Shown: one piece after another, positions 8,013 to 17,382 of the stretch
Numbering within the stretch: position 1 is the stretch's first letter
Layout of the letters: each line of letters starts with the position of its first letter
Position numbers and translations under genes: made by a program
Notes under the pieces: model-generated
Databases searched by the model: none
What the model was told of the DNA's origin: nothing
What the model saw: only the letters and a program-made list of their open reading frames with translations
DNA from: Gammaproteobacteria bacterium
Lineage (GTDB): Bacteria > Pseudomonadota > Gammaproteobacteria > SZUA-152
NCBI GenBank assembly: GCA_029882975.1
Contig: JAOUJW010000042.1
Location: 1 to 47,507 of the forward strand
Direction: 5' to 3'
DNA length: 47,507 nt

Positions 8013-9038
8013 TTAGGAAATTGAATCCTGCGGGACATTGCTCAATCCTCCATCTAAAACAAAGGCATCAATGTCATTTTGATTGAGCAGAAATGTTGCC
8101 ATCGAACTGAGTTTTTCCGTATCACAATAAACGACGTAGCGTTTACTTCGATCCAGCTTATTCAGTTTGGAGCGTAATAGAGGAAAAGGTACATTAACAC
8201 TGTTTTTTAAATGACGACTTTGGTATTCATTGGGCAATCTCACATCCAACCACACCAGATTGGGATCTGACATGATGTCGCTGTACTGGATGGACTTAAG
8301 TACCGGATCCCGCAACAACTCTTGAAAATCGTCTTTTTTCAAACGCATAAGGACGCCATCGGTCGTCATAACCACAGATGCATTTCGCTTGGAGTCGGAT
8401 ATAAGCGCTTCTTCACCAAAAAAAGAACCCACACCCAGCGTTGCCAGAACCAATCCGGTCGACGAAGACCGAGTTTGACGCACCACCTGGCACTGCCCCT
8501 TACGAATGATATAAAATGAATCTCCCTCACTTCCCTGATTAAATACCATTTGGCCGGATTTTACCGCTACTTCTTCCATGCGCATGAAAAACGACTGAAG
8601 GTTTAAAGGGGGTATTTTATGAAAAAGGCTGGATTGAAGGGTTTTGGTCATCCAGTCTTCATCTTCAAGTTCCTGCAATTCGATGCGACCCGACTGCTCT
8701 AAGGCTAACATATTGTCCAGTAAATCTGCATCCACACTTAAACAAACCAAATCGGTTTTCGCTTTAGCGGAACACTGCTGACGCTCCAATGGTAATTTGG
8801 AGTGTTTAGTCCCTCCCACAACAGAACGCGTCGGAGCACCCTTTTGAATAAGCTCTACCTCACCCTTTATGACGTAAAAAACCCGGCGACTTGCATCCTC
8901 AGCATTATATAAAGCCTGACCCGCTTTAGATTTGAGAATCCTGGATTTTGCTGCCAGTTCCTTACAATGATCCGGACTCAACGCCTTAATGGGAACCAAA
9001 TCGGAAAAAATCGCAGGATCTATAATCTTATTACTCAT
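8013..9038 (-). CDS. Two cyclic-nucleotide-binding domains plus rhodanese domain
   Basis: 341-residue cytoplasmic protein. Residues about 13-120 form a degenerate cNMP-binding domain (YVIKGEVELIQKG). Residues about 130-240 form a better-conserved one with EGDSFYIIRKGQ and the phosphate-binding cassette FFGEEALISDSKRNASV, including the Glu and Arg that contact cyclic nucleotide. Residues about 250-341 form a rhodanese domain (VWLDVRLPNEY, then CDTEKLSS with the catalytic Cys). This suggests sulfur transfer gated by a nucleotide or other small ligand. Start 9038 (ATG) is taken with GGTGAG 8 bases upstream; three in-frame GTG codons precede it. Neighbour of the DUF2892 membrane gene. Confidence 0.85.
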   Translation of the reverse strand: MSNKIIDPAIFSDLVPIKALSPDHCKELAAKSRILKSKAGQALYNAEDASRRVFYVIKGEVELIQKGAPTRSVVGGTKHSKLPLERQQCSAKAKTDLVCLSVDADLLDNMLALEQSGRIELQELEDEDWMTKTLQSSLFHKIPPLNLQSFFMRMEEVAVKSGQMVFNQGSEGDSFYIIRKGQCQVVRQTRSSSTGLVLATLGVGSFFGEEALISDSKRNASVVMTTDGVLMRLKKDDFQELLRDPVLKSIQYSDIMSDPNLVWLDVRLPNEYQSRHLKNSVNVPFPLLRSKLNKLDRSKRYVVYCDTEKLSSMATFLLNQNDIDAFVLDGGLSNVPQDSIS

Positions 9039-9197
9039 CACCACCACTCACCTATAGTCAGACTTTCTATCCTGCTGTTTCGTATTTTTTGGAGTAAATA
9101 AGCTGCTCAAAGTCACATATTTGTCAAATTCGATTGTCATCGCACAAAAAATGAGACTTATATCACTTTCTGCATTTCGGGAAAGCAAGCAGGGAGG

Positions 9198-10184
9198 TTA
9201 TTTGGCAGCGCAGACTTTGTTTTTACCCATTTTTTTTGCTTGGTACAACGCCGCATCTGCACGCTGAACCACATCTTGAGCCGAATCGCAATTATCAGTG
9301 ACTAGTGCAACACCGGAACTGATGGTTATTCTTATAGAATTGTGTTCGTTGGTAATTTCCAGTTCAGAAAGCAATTTTCGAATTCCTTCAGCGCAAGCCA
9401 TGGCTCCATCGTCACTGGTTTCCGGCAAAAGCAGTACAAACTCTTCACCACCGTAGCGGGCAACCAGATCGACATCACGCACGCTTTTTGTAATTAATTT
9501 GGTCACTGCAACCAACACTTGGTCACCAACCAAATGTCCGTAGGTATCATTAATTTGCTTAAAATCATCCAAATCAACAAACACAACCGAAAACCTTTTA
9601 CCGTAGCGTTTGGCTCGAACAAATTCCTGATTAAGCGCCTCCTGAAAATATCGATGATTGTAGGCGCCGGTAAGGCCATCTCTATTCACGAGGTTTTTCA
9701 ATCGGTTATTTGCTTTCACAAGTTGGATATTAAACTCTGACAACTGATCCAACAAATCGGCATTTTCTTTTACCAAAACACTTTTTTCATACGCGCGTTT
9801 AACCGCCATTGATATTACTTCAATATCATCAAACGGCTTGAGCACGTAATCATAAGCCCCGGCGCGTAGCGCAGAAACTGCGCTTTCGATGGACGCATGG
9901 CTGGTGATAATGATGATTTCAGCCGAACTGTTTATTTTTTTGATTTCACCAACGAGTTCCAGACCGCTCATTCCCCCCATGCGAATATCCGAGACCACTA
10001 ATGGAACCGCGTATTGTTCCATATAAGCCAAAGCTTCCTCTGCACTGGAAGCACCGATCACCTCATACCCTTCTTCCTCGAGAATTGAAGTAAGCAGTTC
10101 GACAATGTGAACCTCATCGTCGACAACTAGAACGCGTCTGTCGCTCAGAACTGTACGGGAAACATTGGCGCAGGCAGGATTCAC
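9198..10184 (-). CDS. Response regulator with GGDEF diguanylate cyclase output (PleD/WspR type)
   Basis: 328 residues. Receiver domain 15-130: acidic VDDE at 21-24, phospho-acceptor D66 in VVSDIRM, T94 and K116 in VLKPFDD. A helical linker (135-165) leads to a GGDEF domain (165-328) with the active-site GGEEF at 245-249, so it should make c-di-GMP from two GTP. The inhibitory I-site RDVD (236-239) sits the canonical five residues before GGEEF, giving product feedback. The start is a GTG without a good ribosome site, so it is uncertain. It follows the histidine kinase gene after 187 bases on the same strand and is its probable output. Confidence 0.92.
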   Translation of the reverse strand: MNPACANVSRTVLSDRRVLVVDDEVHIVELLTSILEEEGYEVIGASSAEEALAYMEQYAVPLVVSDIRMGGMSGLELVGEIKKINSSAEIIIITSHASIESAVSALRAGAYDYVLKPFDDIEVISMAVKRAYEKSVLVKENADLLDQLSEFNIQLVKANNRLKNLVNRDGLTGAYNHRYFQEALNQEFVRAKRYGKRFSVVFVDLDDFKQINDTYGHLVGDQVLVAVTKLITKSVRDVDLVARYGGEEFVLLLPETSDDGAMACAEGIRKLLSELEITNEHNSIRITISSGVALVTDNCDSAQDVVQRADAALYQAKKMGKNKVCAAK

Positions 10185-10371
10185 GAATATTTCATTCTTT
10201 TAAATAACAACATGTTACAACAATGTCTCAAAAAAAAACCATTAGTTCTTTAATCGGCTTATCTTAATGATTTCTTAAGCGTTTTCACTATGGTAATAAT
10301 TTATCCTCAAGGATTGTATATGGAAGACCAAACGTAAAATTAGAACTCCACCACATTTTTGTGAACCAGGA

Positions 10372-12192
10372 CTAAAGGGGATCGGTACCTGTGCGTTGAG
10401 ATATGTCGCTTGAACTAGGTATGGGTAATGTGATTACAAACACAGTACCTTGATTTAAAACACTTTGTACCCGAATCTTGCCTGAGTGATCCTGAATTAT
10501 GCCGTAACTGACTGACAATCCAAGCCCCGTACCCTCGCCTGACTTCTTGGTGGTAAAAAATGGTTCAAATATTTTCGCCTGTACTTCCGCTGACATACCC
10601 GGTCCATTATCGGTAACTAGAATTTCTACGGTATTTTGTTCAGTCATACGACTGGATATGGTCACCGTACCTGCCGCTCCTTCCATGGCATGTTGAGCAT
10701 TGATCAACAGGTTCATGACGACTTGCTCTAATTGGTTTGTATCTCCCAAAATCTGTGGTAGTTGACTCTGCAACTTTAACTGTATGGAAACACCGTTAAG
10801 GTTAAGCTGGTGATCAACAATCTCTACGGCATGCTGAATTGCATTGTTCAAATCCATCAAGACAGGCCGACGCTCGCTCGCATCGGATCTGGCGAATTTC
10901 ATTAAGTTTTCAATTATGGCTTTGCAACGTTTAGTTTCCCGTTCAATTACTTCCAGGTTTTTCATCAACGGACTGTTCTCATCCAATTTTCGCTTAGCCA
11001 GTTGGGCATACCCTAGTATTCCTGTAAGGGGATTTTTAACCTCATGCGCTATCCCGGCACTGAGTTGCCCAAAGGCAGACATCTTCTCGGATTGAATCAA
11101 GGCATTCTTCGCCTGTTCCAACTTTTCCTCCCTTAACTTTAAGCCTTGCGCCATTTCATCAAAAGAATGGGCCAGATCCCCGATTTCGTCACTGGAGTGT
11201 ATATTCAATTTGATATCGAAATGACCCGCTCCCACGACTTTAGTGGCCTTTGATAACAACTCCAACGGTCGCGTTAACCTGAATGCCCACACCAGACTGA
11301 TTAACACTGTCACTAACAATAACCCTAAGGCAACATAGATAAGGTTTTCCAATAGGGATCTTGCTGATAGAAAAGCGGCAGTTTTGGGAATTTGCGACAC
11401 AACAAGTAGATTACCCACCCCCACATTGGCAAACCCCCCAATCACATCCACCCCGTTATGATGATACTCCTTGGTGATGCCTAAACTATGTGGATTACGG
11501 ACATCACCCAGCAACTCAGACGAGATAAGCTCCTCCGGATCCCTTGTCAGTACCGGATCCAGGTGTGAAAACAACGTATTATCTGAATGCAGAATATAGG
11601 TCTGGAACAGCGTTGAACGCTGCGCAATCTCCATAATGCTATCCAGTCGGATAATTGCTGAGACCACGGTCGTGGCATCAATACCAAACACCAAAGTGAA
11701 ACTGGGTAAATTTTTGTGAATGGTGGAATTTTCTATATAGACGCCGTGTTGCTTAAGCTGCTGCTCAGGTATTGGCTTGGACAAACGATAGCTGGTGTAG
11801 TCGCTCTTATTGATTCCGGCAGTGTTAAGCATGCTCGGATCATAAAGTGTCAGATCTTTCTTATTTTTTCGGACCAGGGTAATCGCAATCAAGTCCTGAA
11901 AATCTACAAATATCTCTTGCAGTAATCTCTGCTGTGTGAACTCCTCCAATTTTTCATCCACCAATATTCTCGCAAAGAATTCCAACCGATTTTTATAGCC
12001 CTTCAATAGCGCTTTAATTTCCGAGGTGTTGTGAATCACCATGGTTGAGGTTAAATCGTGAATATATGTTTTCTTGTCCTGATGAAACAAGTTGGCCATC
12101 GTAAAGGTAATGACACTGACTACTGCTGTGGTTACAATCAGTGAAGCAGCCAATAATTTATGTCGAATGGGTGTTTTAAATTTTCGCATCAT
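10372..12192 (-). CDS. Membrane sensor histidine kinase (HAMP, HisKA, HATPase)
   Basis: 606 residues. TM1 about 13-35, an extracytoplasmic sensor region to about 280, TM2 about 284-305, HAMP 306-355 (RLTRPLELL...DEIGDL), then a NtrB-like kinase core: H383 in [13 protein letters not shown]-box [11 protein letters not shown]1 DNGPGM and G2 GTGLGLS. It should autophosphorylate at H383 and pass phosphate to the response regulator encoded downstream. The gene starts 2 bases after the FecR-domain gene stop, with two consecutive ATG codons, so the two are translationally coupled. The sensor region is of no type I recognise. Confidence 0.92.
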   Translation of the reverse strand: MMRKFKTPIRHKLLAASLIVTTAVVSVITFTMANLFHQDKKTYIHDLTSTMVIHNTSEIKALLKGYKNRLEFFARILVDEKLEEFTQQRLLQEIFVDFQDLIAITLVRKNKKDLTLYDPSMLNTAGINKSDYTSYRLSKPIPEQQLKQHGVYIENSTIHKNLPSFTLVFGIDATTVVSAIIRLDSIMEIAQRSTLFQTYILHSDNTLFSHLDPVLTRDPEELISSELLGDVRNPHSLGITKEYHHNGVDVIGGFANVGVGNLLVVSQIPKTAAFLSARSLLENLIYVALGLLLVTVLISLVWAFRLTRPLELLSKATKVVGAGHFDIKLNIHSSDEIGDLAHSFDEMAQGLKLREEKLEQAKNALIQSEKMSAFGQLSAGIAHEVKNPLTGILGYAQLAKRKLDENSPLMKNLEVIERETKRCKAIIENLMKFARSDASERRPVLMDLNNAIQHAVEIVDHQLNLNGVSIQLKLQSQLPQILGDTNQLEQVVMNLLINAQHAMEGAAGTVTISSRMTEQNTVEILVTDNGPGMSAEVQAKIFEPFFTTKKSGEGTGLGLSVSYGIIQDHSGKIRVQSVLNQGTVFVITLPIPSSSDISQRTGTDPL

Positions 12193-12194
12193 AA

Positions 12195-13538
12195 CTATTT
12201 TCCAGTGTAGGTAATCATTTTTGTTTCATACTTTACATTACCTTCATTGTCGATGGATTCTACAACAATAATATTTGCCCCTTTTTTTAAAGCAACTTTG
12301 TGACGAAACTCACCTGTAGGAGACACATCCACGGGGACATCATTAATAATAATCCGGCTGACATCAGCTCCGGTTGTACCCGTCATTTCATACTCGGGTT
12401 TCGCAATAGTAGCCGGCGGGTAATTCACCTTCATTTTTGGCGGTTCCCTTTCTTTTACCACTTTGATAACTTTAGTTTTACTAAATACCCCTTCTACCCA
12501 ACCTATATTCGCTCTAACTTTCCAGTAGTAGGTGCCCTCGGTAAGTTTATTGTGTGAAAAAGTCGTACGATCGATCCGTTCATTGGTGATTACTGTCCGA
12601 AAATCGGGATCCTGCGCGATGATCACGTCATAACTGTCAGCTTCCGCCAAGGGCGCCCAAGATAATGCCACTTGACGGGGAACTGTGTGGTAATTGTATA
12701 AGGTATTATCCTTTGGTGTAACGGTACGGACCGACGCGGGCTGATAGACCGGTTTTGGAATCGGTTTTCCCGGTGTCACAGTGACGGCTTGATTCTGTTT
12801 AATAGAAACAGATTTTCCTTGAGAGCTAACACTGGCCTCCCCTGCCAATATGGTGATTGTGGATGACTGATCGGGATTCACTTTAACTTCAAAGTCTGTC
12901 GTCTGTTTTGTACTGGCGTTTTTCACCGTAGTAACAATATTGCCGGTTTCCACTTCAACTCTTTTCCTATATTCGCGGCTCGCTCGAATTCTGCTTCGTA
13001 GCCGACCGGTCGTTAGAATGATTCGGGCCTGCCGCTCCTGCCTGACCGCATCTACGTTAATTTTATTTATAATAATCATAGAGTTTGAGTCTAATATCAG
13101 TGTATCGGTATTGCTAAAAGCAATGGTTGCGCTGGCTTTTGTATATGTTTGAACAGCATCCCGGTTGCGCAAGGACAGCCCCTTTTTCGCCGTCTCCCAG
13201 GCAATAGCGTTTGCGGGTTTATTTTTTACTACGTTTTTAAGGCTTTGAATATTCGCAACTACAGGGTAATTACTTTCTGAGTCAGTACTCTCGCCTCCCA
13301 ATTCAACAGTATATTGTTTATCCTTGGCAGCACCGGACATTCGAAACACTTGCGATTCTGTAACCACGTCCTTTATGGACGTTCCATTGGGAAACATAAA
13401 ATCAAACAGCCTTAACAACAGCAGGAACAAACACAGCACTAAAAACACTATGACAAACGCCTCTAGGGTATTTCTCTTTATTACACTGCCGTATTCGATC
13501 CCTACTGCCACCGAGTAACCTCTATCGAATGTCCCCAT
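12195..13538 (-). CDS. Membrane-anchored FecR-domain protein with Fn3/Ig-like tail
   Basis: About 447 residues. One transmembrane segment near residues 25-48 places the rest in the periplasm. There follow a FecR domain (about 140-255, TDTLILDSNSMIII and GRLRSRIRA, then TTVKNASTKQTTDFEV and ILAGEASVSSQGKSV), an Fn3-like unit (PRQVALSWAPLAEADSYDVIIAQD...TYYWKVRANIG) and a C-terminal Ig-like/glucodextranase-B-like unit (YEMTGTTGADVSRIIINDVPV). FecR domains bind or display signals in the envelope. Being first in an operon with the kinase and a c-di-GMP synthase, it probably acts as scaffold or signal sensor for that kinase. Start 13538 is tentative; the frame extends to 13607 without a signal. 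Confidence 0.8.
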   Translation of the reverse strand: MGTFDRGYSVAVGIEYGSVIKRNTLEAFVIVFLVLCLFLLLLRLFDFMFPNGTSIKDVVTESQVFRMSGAAKDKQYTVELGGESTDSESNYPVVANIQSLKNVVKNKPANAIAWETAKKGLSLRNRDAVQTYTKASATIAFSNTDTLILDSNSMIIINKINVDAVRQERQARIILTTGRLRSRIRASREYRKRVEVETGNIVTTVKNASTKQTTDFEVKVNPDQSSTITILAGEASVSSQGKSVSIKQNQAVTVTPGKPIPKPVYQPASVRTVTPKDNTLYNYHTVPRQVALSWAPLAEADSYDVIIAQDPDFRTVITNERIDRTTFSHNKLTEGTYYWKVRANIGWVEGVFSKTKVIKVVKEREPPKMKVNYPPATIAKPEYEMTGTTGADVSRIIINDVPVDVSPTGEFRHKVALKKGANIIVVESIDNEGNVKYETKMITYTGK

Positions 13539-13936
13539 ACGCCTAATAGGTTTTGAGCCCGAACATATATGACAACCAGTCGTCCATCTGTTTCCACCCA
13601 CAGACAATTATCCCATAGTTGGACGAATTACTTTTGTCGACCCGCATGTCGATTTGGCGTTTGTTTGATTAGTTTACAAATTCTGTATCGACCCATTGCT
13701 ATTAATTGTTAAGTGTAGTGACAGATTATCCATAACTATTGGCGTCTGTTGCGGTAAGGAACCCCAGCGTTGAAATTGCTGAACACAGCTCACGCACCGC
13801 TATAGAGCATTTACGGTGTTACTTATGTAGGGAGGGAGCATGAGCAGGAAGCGGAAGCCTTCCCCACACGGACGTGGGGAAGGAGCGTGACTGGATGCTT
13901 CGTAATGCGATTCTTTACAGAACGTGGCAATTCACC
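13539..13936. other. Intergenic region upstream of the FecR operon
   Basis: About 400 bases that should hold the operon promoter (AT-rich stretch about 13660-13740) and the 3' end of the M23 peptidase transcript. Apart from the hairpin at 13858-13883, nothing else is recognisable. Confidence 0.45.
13858..13883 (-). terminator. Hairpin after the M23 peptidase gene
   Basis: Perfect 10-bp stem ccttccccac/gtggggaagg with a 6-base loop, 54 bases downstream of the peptidase stop. No T-run follows on the minus strand, so it is a probable but not classical terminator. Confidence 0.45.
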
Positions 13937-15316
13937 CTATTGTGCAAAACTGTTCATTGCCAATAGATTGCCAGTCGTACTTTTAAGCATGGACAGTGAA
14001 TAACTGGCTTTTTGCTGAAAATCCGCCACGTACTTTTCGTTAAGGGGTTTAGCCGTGGGCAGTTTTACAGTCAATGGGTTGCGATGCTCACCGTTAACTA
14101 AAAATTCATAATGCAAATGTGGTCCCGTTGCCAAACCGGAGCTGCCAACATAGCCTATGGTTTGCCCTTGCTTAACCACAGTTCCCGTACGCTGCTTCTT
14201 ATTATAGCTCTGCAGATGAGCATACAGTGTCCGATACTGAGCACCGTGTTCAACTATCACCGTCTTACCATATCCGCGCAAAGTACCACGAAAAATAATT
14301 TTCCCGTCACCGGCAGTTTTGACCACCGTACCGTGAGGTGCGGCATAATCAACGCCATTGTGGCTTCGCATTTTGTTTAACACCGGGTGATACCGACTGC
14401 CAAATCGGGAGCTGATTCTGGTAAAGTCCACCGGGGTCCTTAGAAATGGCTTATGCATGTTTTCGCCTTGAGGATTATAATAGCCCGAGTTTCCTTCCGG
14501 ATCCGTATATCTCACAGCCCGGTATACTTTGCCTTTATTAACAAATTCCGCAGCCAGTATATTACCCGTCTTTATTTTTTTGCCACCATGGTGGAGCGTT
14601 TGGTAAACCACTGAAAATTTGTCACCATCCCTAATATCCAAGGCAAAATCGATATCCCAACCAAACAATTGTGCCAGTTCCATTGCAGTCTTTTCCGAAA
14701 TTCCGGCCTTCTTAGCCGCAATAAATAGGGAAGAATGAATTGTCGCGGATGCCCGATGCGTCTTTTTCTCGTATTGTTTTTTGTTTTCTGAAAGCACAAA
14801 CGAATCACCCTCACGCAGGGCTACCAGGCTATAAGTGGGTTCAGCGACGTATTCAAGCCCGGCAAAATCATCATTCACATAGCGAATTTTTATCAGTTGC
14901 CCCGGTTTAATTTGTTGCAGACGTTTCGCGAGGGGGTCAGCTTGTATCATTGCTCGCAGATAATCCGTATTGATATCCAATTGTTTGAAAATGAGCGCCA
15001 GATTTTGACCTTTGGCGACCTTGTAGGATTTCCAATATCCGGCGGGTGTTGATACGGGCGCAGAAGGAACGGTAAAAGAGTCTAACATCGGTACAGTAAA
15101 AGAAGGCGTTGAATCGTTGTAAGCAGCAACAGAGTCATTATTACTAAGCGGGTTCACCGGATTTTCACCATCTTGTTTGGTGTATGCTTTAGCACCCAGA
15201 AGAACCAACACGGAAAATACTATCACCAGCAAACTGCTACTGAGACAGCGTTCGTAAAAGTTCAGTTGACTTTCGAGTTTTCTTGTTGTATCGCAGCAAT
15301 TATTTTTGGTGAACAT
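13937..15316 (-). CDS. M23 family murein endopeptidase (MepM/OapA type)
   Basis: 459 residues, anchored by a transmembrane segment at about 28-44. The periplasmic part has an OapA/LysM-like domain (about 95-165, including IKPGQLIKIRY), a linker domain typical of MepM (YebA), and a C-terminal LytM domain. Zinc ligands are all present: H319 and D323 in HNGVDYAAPHG, and H402 in GPHLHYEF; H367 (YAHLQ) and H400 complete the active site. It should cleave peptide cross-links in peptidoglycan during growth. It stands alone between a plus-strand lipoprotein gene and the FecR operon. Confidence 0.9.
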   Translation of the reverse strand: MFTKNNCCDTTRKLESQLNFYERCLSSSLLVIVFSVLVLLGAKAYTKQDGENPVNPLSNNDSVAAYNDSTPSFTVPMLDSFTVPSAPVSTPAGYWKSYKVAKGQNLALIFKQLDINTDYLRAMIQADPLAKRLQQIKPGQLIKIRYVNDDFAGLEYVAEPTYSLVALREGDSFVLSENKKQYEKKTHRASATIHSSLFIAAKKAGISEKTAMELAQLFGWDIDFALDIRDGDKFSVVYQTLHHGGKKIKTGNILAAEFVNKGKVYRAVRYTDPEGNSGYYNPQGENMHKPFLRTPVDFTRISSRFGSRYHPVLNKMRSHNGVDYAAPHGTVVKTAGDGKIIFRGTLRGYGKTVIVEHGAQYRTLYAHLQSYNKKQRTGTVVKQGQTIGYVGSSGLATGPHLHYEFLVNGEHRNPLTVKLPTAKPLNEKYVADFQQKASYSLSMLKSTTGNLLAMNSFAQ

Positions 15317-15673
15317 CGCTATTTCCCTTTAACAATTGACAGACTTCTCATGTTATCGATGAAATGCGTCACACATTTAGGAAAAAAAGTGAAAAATACA
15401 CCTAAAGTTAAACTGACAAGTTAATTTTTTTTGGAGCATATATGTTATCCAACCTCTAGTTTTGGCTAATAACTCATTGAAAAATAGCTTTCCACAACGT
15501 CAAACTGGGGGGGCAACCGGATCCGATCACTGGTAAGTGTTATAATAATTTTTACGAAATGCAGAACGGTATTTGACGAGCTCCCTGTGCTCCTCTTTCT
15601 GCTCGCCAACGGTTGAGTATTAAATTGTGTCACACATTTTGCATACTTAATTCAATTATCCCCATCCAGACCC
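15317..15673. other. Divergent intergenic region, no gene seen
   Basis: About 357 AT-rich bases between the divergent M23 peptidase and lipoprotein genes, which must hold both promoters. The string gtcacacattt occurs near both ends (15368-15378 and 15629-15639); this may be chance or a shared site. Confidence 0.4.
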
Positions 15674-16201
15674 ATGTACAAGCTCTTCACCTCTTTATGC
15701 CTAATAATCTCATTGGCCGGTTGTGGTGGTGACAGCGCCGGACCGAGTGTCGGTAATGTTGCCTGTGGTAGTGGTAGTTCACCGTACTTAGGGTGTTGGA
15801 GAACCATTGGCTGCCAATCTCTCAGCAATCCCGGCGGTAGTCCGGTGTGGGGGATTGTCAGTTACAATTTCGCGTCTAACGGCAATCTATATGAGCAAGG
15901 CGAAGTTTATAGCAACCCTACCTGCACAGGAACTGCTGTATACGACTGGAGCAACTTCACTGATCTGAGCTTTACCGAGCTTGGCTCGGAAACGTTGGCT
16001 TCCGGGCCAATGGGTTATCGTCTGAACGTAGAAGATGTCACTACCGGTGGCGCAGGCACCACGGAAGTGTTGGTGGCCGTATCTAACGGTCAATTGTGTT
16101 TATCAGACAGCTTACTCTTGGCATCCGCGGACTCAATGTCAGTTTTCTTTAGCCAGACCCCAACCGACGTCAATTACAGCAATTGCTTGGATTTTTTGTA
16201 G
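15674..16201 (+). CDS. Small lipoprotein of unknown function
   Basis: 175 residues starting with a lipoprotein signal (MYKLFTSLCLIISLAGC, lipobox LAGC), so it is lipidated on Cys17. The mature part is Gly/Ser-rich with several cysteines (YLGCWRTIGCQ, NPTCTG, GQLCLS, NYSNCLDF) that may pair. The sequence between is rich in short beta strands. I recognise no family. A hairpin follows the stop, so it is monocistronic. Confidence 0.7.
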   Translation: MYKLFTSLCLIISLAGCGGDSAGPSVGNVACGSGSSPYLGCWRTIGCQSLSNPGGSPVWGIVSYNFASNGNLYEQGEVYSNPTCTGTAVYDWSNFTDLSFTELGSETLASGPMGYRLNVEDVTTGGAGTTEVLVAVSNGQLCLSDSLLLASADSMSVFFSQTPTDVNYSNCLDFL

Positions 16202-16217
16202 CCAATATAAGCAAATA

Positions 16218-16242
16218 GTCGGGTGGAGTTATTCCACCCGAC
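16218..16242 (+). terminator. Hairpin after the lipoprotein gene
   Basis: Perfect 10-bp stem gtcgggtgga/tccacccgac, 5-base loop, 17 bases past the stop. No T-run. May serve both converging genes. Confidence 0.55.
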
Positions 16243-16344
16243 CAGGGATCTGTAAATCGACCAACCGGAGTGAGCGCACGCAGCCTCCATGGTAACCCCA
16301 GACTGACAGCAAACATCCCTCAGGTTTAACGGCAATATTGGCTG

Positions 16345-16974
16345 CTAGTTTATAAAAAACTTGACCTTTGCAATATTTGATGCGACGCCTAAATCTTTCA
16401 GGTCTTGTTTGTTACAAACACCATCTCCGTTTATATCAGTTACCACATCAGGGGCATCATTATAGATCCCATCCCGGTTTTTGTCGTCCGCCACGGCGAC
16501 ATATATCGTGCTCTTGGTGTTTACACCAAACAGTGGCGCACCAACAATCCATGTATCCCAAATCTCGACTTCTTCCCCATCAACATTGCTTACACCGGTT
16601 AGATTGAACAAATTAGCTAAATTTTGACACGAACCGGCACCAATAGTGGTCGTCTCGATCAAAACGATCAATCCGGGTAAGCGATCATCGGCCCCTGGGG
16701 AAAACGTTCCGGGAAACGGCGCCACATTATTATGGGGACCCGGTCCGGTTATTTGAAAATTCGAAAAACCACTACTTTCCAGCCCTTTTTCAAAGTTCAC
16801 CATCAAATCCACAAACCAGCCTCGACCGCCCAGTCCGGCGCGATCGCCTTTAGCCGGCGCAAACATCTTTACTGTAATAGGCTTATAATCATCATCAGCC
16901 ATGGTTAGTGTGGGCATCGCTACCACACTTCCTGCGACAAACAAAGAAAGAGCTATGTGTTTTCCAATAGACAT
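16345..16974 (-). CDS. Secreted protein with dockerin/EF-hand-like calcium loops
   Basis: 209 residues with a clear signal peptide (MSIGKHIALSLFVAGSVVAMPTLTMA, cleavage after TMA). The mature protein has a spondin-N-like opening (ITVKMFAPAKGDR...) and near the C-terminus two Asp/Asn-rich loops, DDKNRDGIYND and DINGDGVCNKQD, that match calcium-binding EF-hand/dockerin loops. Function is unknown; periplasmic or extracellular. Start 16974 is decided by AAGGAG 7 bases upstream; the longer frame to 17061 has no ribosome site. Confidence 0.7.
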   Translation of the reverse strand: MSIGKHIALSLFVAGSVVAMPTLTMADDDYKPITVKMFAPAKGDRAGLGGRGWFVDLMVNFEKGLESSGFSNFQITGPGPHNNVAPFPGTFSPGADDRLPGLIVLIETTTIGAGSCQNLANLFNLTGVSNVDGEEVEIWDTWIVGAPLFGVNTKSTIYVAVADDKNRDGIYNDAPDVVTDINGDGVCNKQDLKDLGVASNIAKVKFFIN

Positions 16975-17249
16975 TGTTATTCTCCTTGAACGATAGATAG
17001 TTTGTTTTGGACTCGAATTCTCTATTCTGTACACAAGACCTGCATACAAAGACATATACACAACCAGGCACCTGTTTATTCCTTTTCATGCACAAAATAT
17101 TTTTTTACTTTCCGGGGAATAAAACGCGATCAAAACCGTATATTAATACGAACAGAACTATCTACCATTCAACCCATCGGCGTTGCGATATGCAGCGAAT
17201 CAGAAGTGCTCCAACCATGCCAGGGGAAGAACAAATCATCGTACTTGAC
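16975..17249. other. Intergenic region left of the DUF2892 remnant
   Basis: Contains the 5' leader and presumably the promoter of the dockerin-like gene. Several short frames exist but none has a ribosome site or recognisable content. Confidence 0.4.
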
Positions 17250-17345
17250 AAAAAACGGGCGGGAACAGTTCCCACCCCGATTGTACTGTTGCGTTCAGTC
17301 TTAAGCCGCGGCGGTATTCCTCTTCATAATGCTCCGCCCGGAGTC
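17250..17345 (-). pseudogene. Remnant of a DUF2892 gene 3' end with its terminator
   Basis: Read on the minus strand, gagcattatgaagaggaata and the following gcggcttaag resemble the last codons of the gene at 7338-7814 (…EHYEVDYPHAA stop) with a net 2-base shift. The next bases include a hairpin, gggcgggaac...gttcccaccc (about 17257-17277), in the same place as that gene's terminator. About 100 bases align loosely with 7290-7375; nothing of the rest of the gene is present. Probably a decayed paralogue. Confidence 0.35.
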
Positions 17346-17382
17346 TCTTGCGTGTATAATGCCGATTTTTTAAGGCACTTCG

